DNA of 7,480 bases from Pyrinomonadaceae bacterium (GTDB lineage Bacteria; Acidobacteriota; Blastocatellia; Pyrinomonadales; Pyrinomonadaceae): assembly GCA_013812565.1 (NCBI GenBank), contig JACCTF010000958.1, forward strand, positions 1 to 7,480. The letters are read 5' to 3'. Below the pieces are notes generated by a model. That model was not told the origin of the DNA, searched no databases, and worked only from the letters and a program-made list of their open reading frames with translations. The position numbers and the translations under genes were made by a program. Positions within the stretch are counted from its first letter, which is position 1, and every line of letters begins with the position of its first letter. Below are positions 5,371-7,480 of the stretch, piece after piece.

Positions 5371-7197
5371 TTATAGCGATTCCTTATACTGTTCCAAGCT
5401 CTCCTGAATCTTTCCAAGCAGTCGAGATTTAAGGCTGTTATGTTTTAGTTGATCTTCCTTGATGGGTTGCCACTTGCCGGGGATCAACACCTGCGAGTCG
5501 ATGAAAGCATTGAGAGCATCCTGCAGCTCATCGAATTTGATTCTTCCTTTGATCGAAACGACCTCCTCGGTAATCCAGATCAGTCCGTCGCCGGTCGCAC
5601 GGTGCTCGTGGTTGATGACGGCAGAACGTTCTTGAAGCGTTCTAACGACATCCTCGAATGAATCGCCGACAGCAGCGAGTAACTTACGATAGCTGTCTTG
5701 AAAGTTTTTGACTTGAGCGGCGCGTGAAGGGGTTAGTTGCAGATCTCTCCTTTTCACGTAAGAAGCTGCCATGATCCCGCAGAAAATCTCCGGCGGCATG
5801 TAGCAAGTCTCAGGATCATCTTCCCGATTCGCACACTCCCGTACATAGTAAGCCGGTAGCTCACGAAGCACGCTGCGGATCAGGAACATCGGCTTATGTG
5901 TCACGCCATCGGAAGTCTTCTCGATGCCCTTCGATATTTTCAAATCTTCAAAGTAACTCAGCGCGCGGCGAAACTCTTTGATCTCGTCTCCGGCGTGCTC
6001 CAGCAGATGGTCGATCTGCGCCGGTGTAAAACCGATGCGCCAGAGCATCCGATAGTTTCTTTCCGTCTCGAAGGCCGCGTCATAAGCCTTGAGACAATCC
6101 GCTTCCTTGAAGCGCCGCAGATTCTGCTTTTCACCCGTGATGGCGAAATCCACCGCCTGAGCGAAGACCTGCACGAGCTGTCTGGCCCAGTAACGCTGCT
6201 CTGTTAGGGAACTCGAAAATCGATCCGTATCGTCATAGCGATACTTGTTATGCTTCGCGGCAAACTGGCGTATCGATCCGTAATCCAGCACGGCTCCTTC
6301 GGCGAGCATGTTATCTCCGTCCCACGCCAGCCAGTTGAAAATGTATTCCTCTTCGAGCACGGCCGCGAGCTTTCCATACGAACGAGCGATGTAGTCCAGC
6401 GCCTTCAAGTATCGCTCGTTGCCCCGTCGAGGAAGCTTCCAAAAGCCGTTATCAACTTGCCTCTGGACAAAATAATCAAACGAAGCTTTGAGTTGCGTGT
6501 ACCGCCCTTGTTTTAGATAGCGGAAGATGTGCGCGGGGCGGATAAGGTTGGGAGCGGATCTGATGCCGATCGCTGTGCCGTCGCGAAAGTCTATGACCGC
6601 CAGCGTGCGCTCGGTCGGGATACCTTGCCGGTAAAATATCTCGGACATCACAGCCGTGCCGATCATTTCGTTCGGATCAGCAAGCCCGGAGCTGTAGCCA
6701 TACTCATAACTTCCCGTTTCAATGGGATCGGTTGTCTCTTGTGCTCCCGGACTCAAGATCGTCGTGCCTGTGCCTCGGCTGGAAACATCAAAGGTCAACC
6801 GGCTGGTTTTTACGTATCCGTTCCAGATGGCGCGTCCGTCTCCCGAAGTTTCGCCTCGTTTGTTTTGGTGCTGAAGCTGCAGGTAGCGCGTCGCCATGTA
6901 AGGGTAAAGCTTGAGGGTCTGAACCGGATATTTGCGGCGGTGATGCAGATCGTATTCGTTGATGATTCGCAGAGAGAAGGTTTCAAGGATAACTTTTTCA
7001 AGTTCCTTGTTCATTCTCGCTGGATGATCAGGAGCGATAAGTTCCATCTCCTTCGCGAGCGGGAAATTGAAGTAGAGAACACGTCCATGCGGGCGGAAGC
7101 GCACACGATAGTCGACGTAAGCGTCGCGACTCACCTCCCGCCAGGGATGCAAGCCGTTTATTTCTTCAAACTTCTCATACATGTCTCGTTCGCACAC
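5371..7197 (-). CDS. Divergent SelO/YdiU-like protein (pseudokinase-fold AMPylase family)
   Basis: SelO proteins bind ATP in a flipped orientation on a kinase-like fold and attach AMP to Ser, Thr or Tyr of target proteins. This 608-residue protein has no strong overall match that I can recall, but it carries SelO landmarks in order. These are GDGRA (119-123); RGTGTT (141-146) where SelO has KGAGPT; SEIFYRQGIPTERTLAVI (185-202) matching SEAMxxLGIPTTRALSLV; RSAPNLIRP (213-221) matching RVAPSFIRF; and DGDNM (293-297) followed by LDYG (304-307), matching TDNM and IDYG. Spacings match recalled P. syringae SelO: R213/R220 seven apart and N296/D305 nine apart. The lysine is replaced by R141, and the partner glutamate probably by T181. 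It is longer than the usual ~480-520 residues, with a roughly 260-residue helical C-terminus and no terminal CxxC or CxxU. The start is GTG 7197 with GGAAG ten bases upstream; ATG 7182 is the alternative. Confidence 0.72.
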   Translation of the reverse strand: MCERDMYEKFEEINGLHPWREVSRDAYVDYRVRFRPHGRVLYFNFPLAKEMELIAPDHPARMNKELEKVILETFSLRIINEYDLHHRRKYPVQTLKLYPYMATRYLQLQHQNKRGETSGDGRAIWNGYVKTSRLTFDVSSRGTGTTILSPGAQETTDPIETGSYEYGYSSGLADPNEMIGTAVMSEIFYRQGIPTERTLAVIDFRDGTAIGIRSAPNLIRPAHIFRYLKQGRYTQLKASFDYFVQRQVDNGFWKLPRRGNERYLKALDYIARSYGKLAAVLEEEYIFNWLAWDGDNMLAEGAVLDYGSIRQFAAKHNKYRYDDTDRFSSSLTEQRYWARQLVQVFAQAVDFAITGEKQNLRRFKEADCLKAYDAAFETERNYRMLWRIGFTPAQIDHLLEHAGDEIKEFRRALSYFEDLKISKGIEKTSDGVTHKPMFLIRSVLRELPAYYVRECANREDDPETCYMPPEIFCGIMAASYVKRRDLQLTPSRAAQVKNFQDSYRKLLAAVGDSFEDVVRTLQERSAVINHEHRATGDGLIWITEEVVSIKGRIKFDELQDALNAFIDSQVLIPGKWQPIKEDQLKHNSLKSRLLGKIQESLEQYKESL

Positions 7198-7239
7198 CGA
7201 GTGGCTGCTTCCATTTCCGCATCATCACGTGACTATCCT

Positions 7240-7480
7240 TCAATACTGACGCAACTGTTCACGGTAGCCATCAAAGTTACGCCGCATCTCCGTAAGACTA
7301 TCGCCGCCGAACTTCTCGCGCATCGCCCCGGCCAAGACGAGCGCAACCATTGCCTCGCCGATCACACCCGCCGCCGGAACTGCCGTCGTATCCGAACGCT
7401 CGAATCCCGCCGGTTCTTCCTGTTTAGTATCAATATCAACGGAGAGCAAGCGGCGGCGCAGCGTCGCGATCGGCTTGAGA
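7240..7480 (-). CDS. aroC: Chorismate synthase, C-terminal part
   Basis: AroC makes chorismate from 5-enolpyruvylshikimate-3-phosphate using reduced FMN, the last step of the shikimate pathway. The window holds the final 79 residues, beginning [15 protein letters not shown], which matches the family KPxPTLRxPLxSVD region. They include the conserved [20 protein letters not shown] (E, R, D and the AAGVIGEAM helix), close to the third chorismate synthase signature. The C-terminus is [10 protein letters not shown] followed by TGA at 7242-7240. The frame is open to the window edge, so the gene is cut by the window and not truncated. The next gene starts 42 bases downstream. An AAGGA stretch overlaps the aroC stop. 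Confidence 0.95.
   Translation of the reverse strand, partial: LKPIATLRRRLLSVDIDTKQEEPAGFERSDTTAVPAAGVIGEAMVALVLAGAMREKFGGDSLTEMRRNFDGYREQLRQY

Overview
The window looks like chromosomal DNA from a free-living bacterium, about 55% G+C by eye. It is packed with genes that all lie on the minus strand, so it is best read from position 7480 down to position 1. My best guess is an acidobacterium (Blastocatellia/Pyrinomonadaceae-like). This rests on gene content and protein style (fmt, then rsmB, then a single-pass membrane protein; a short cyanobacterial/acidobacterial-type HicB) and on short repeat hairpins between genes. It is an inference, because no rRNA or phylogenetic marker search was possible.

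Layout in transcription order. (1) 7480-7240 is the C-terminal end of chorismate synthase (aroC). (2) 7197-5371 is a 608-residue protein that I identify as a very divergent member of the SelO/YdiU pseudokinase-fold protein AMPylase family. (3) 5324-4865 is a hicB-hicA type II toxin-antitoxin pair joined by a TGATG overlap. The hicA toxin reading frame carries a one-base frameshift near its 3' end. (4) 4849-4298 is peptide deformylase (def). (5) 4234-2645 is 1-pyrroline-5-carboxylate dehydrogenase (pruA/rocA type). (6) 2560-1619 is methionyl-tRNA formyltransferase (fmt). (7) 1628-231 is the 16S rRNA m5C967 methyltransferase RsmB, overlapping fmt. (8) 107-1 is the N-terminus of a membrane-anchored protein that runs off the window.

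The core is a translation-related def/fmt/rsmB cluster. Fmt formylates initiator Met-tRNA, Def removes the formyl group from nascent proteins, and RsmB modifies the 16S rRNA. A proline/glutamate catabolic dehydrogenase sits between def and fmt. The toxin-antitoxin pair lies directly upstream of def with only 15 bases between them, so the two are probably co-transcribed.

Two intergenic junctions hold unusual inverted repeats built from short tandem units. One is a perfect 22-bp stem made of GTGACRA heptamers between pruA and fmt. The other is a 47-bp imperfect palindrome, with a 14-bp tandem repeat, across the def stop codon. The most interesting items are the SelO-like protein, which appears to have lost the canonical Lys/Glu pair while keeping the other nucleotide-site residues, the frameshifted hicA, and these repeat hairpins. 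I saw no tRNA, rRNA, CRISPR array, insertion sequence or convincing rho-independent terminator.
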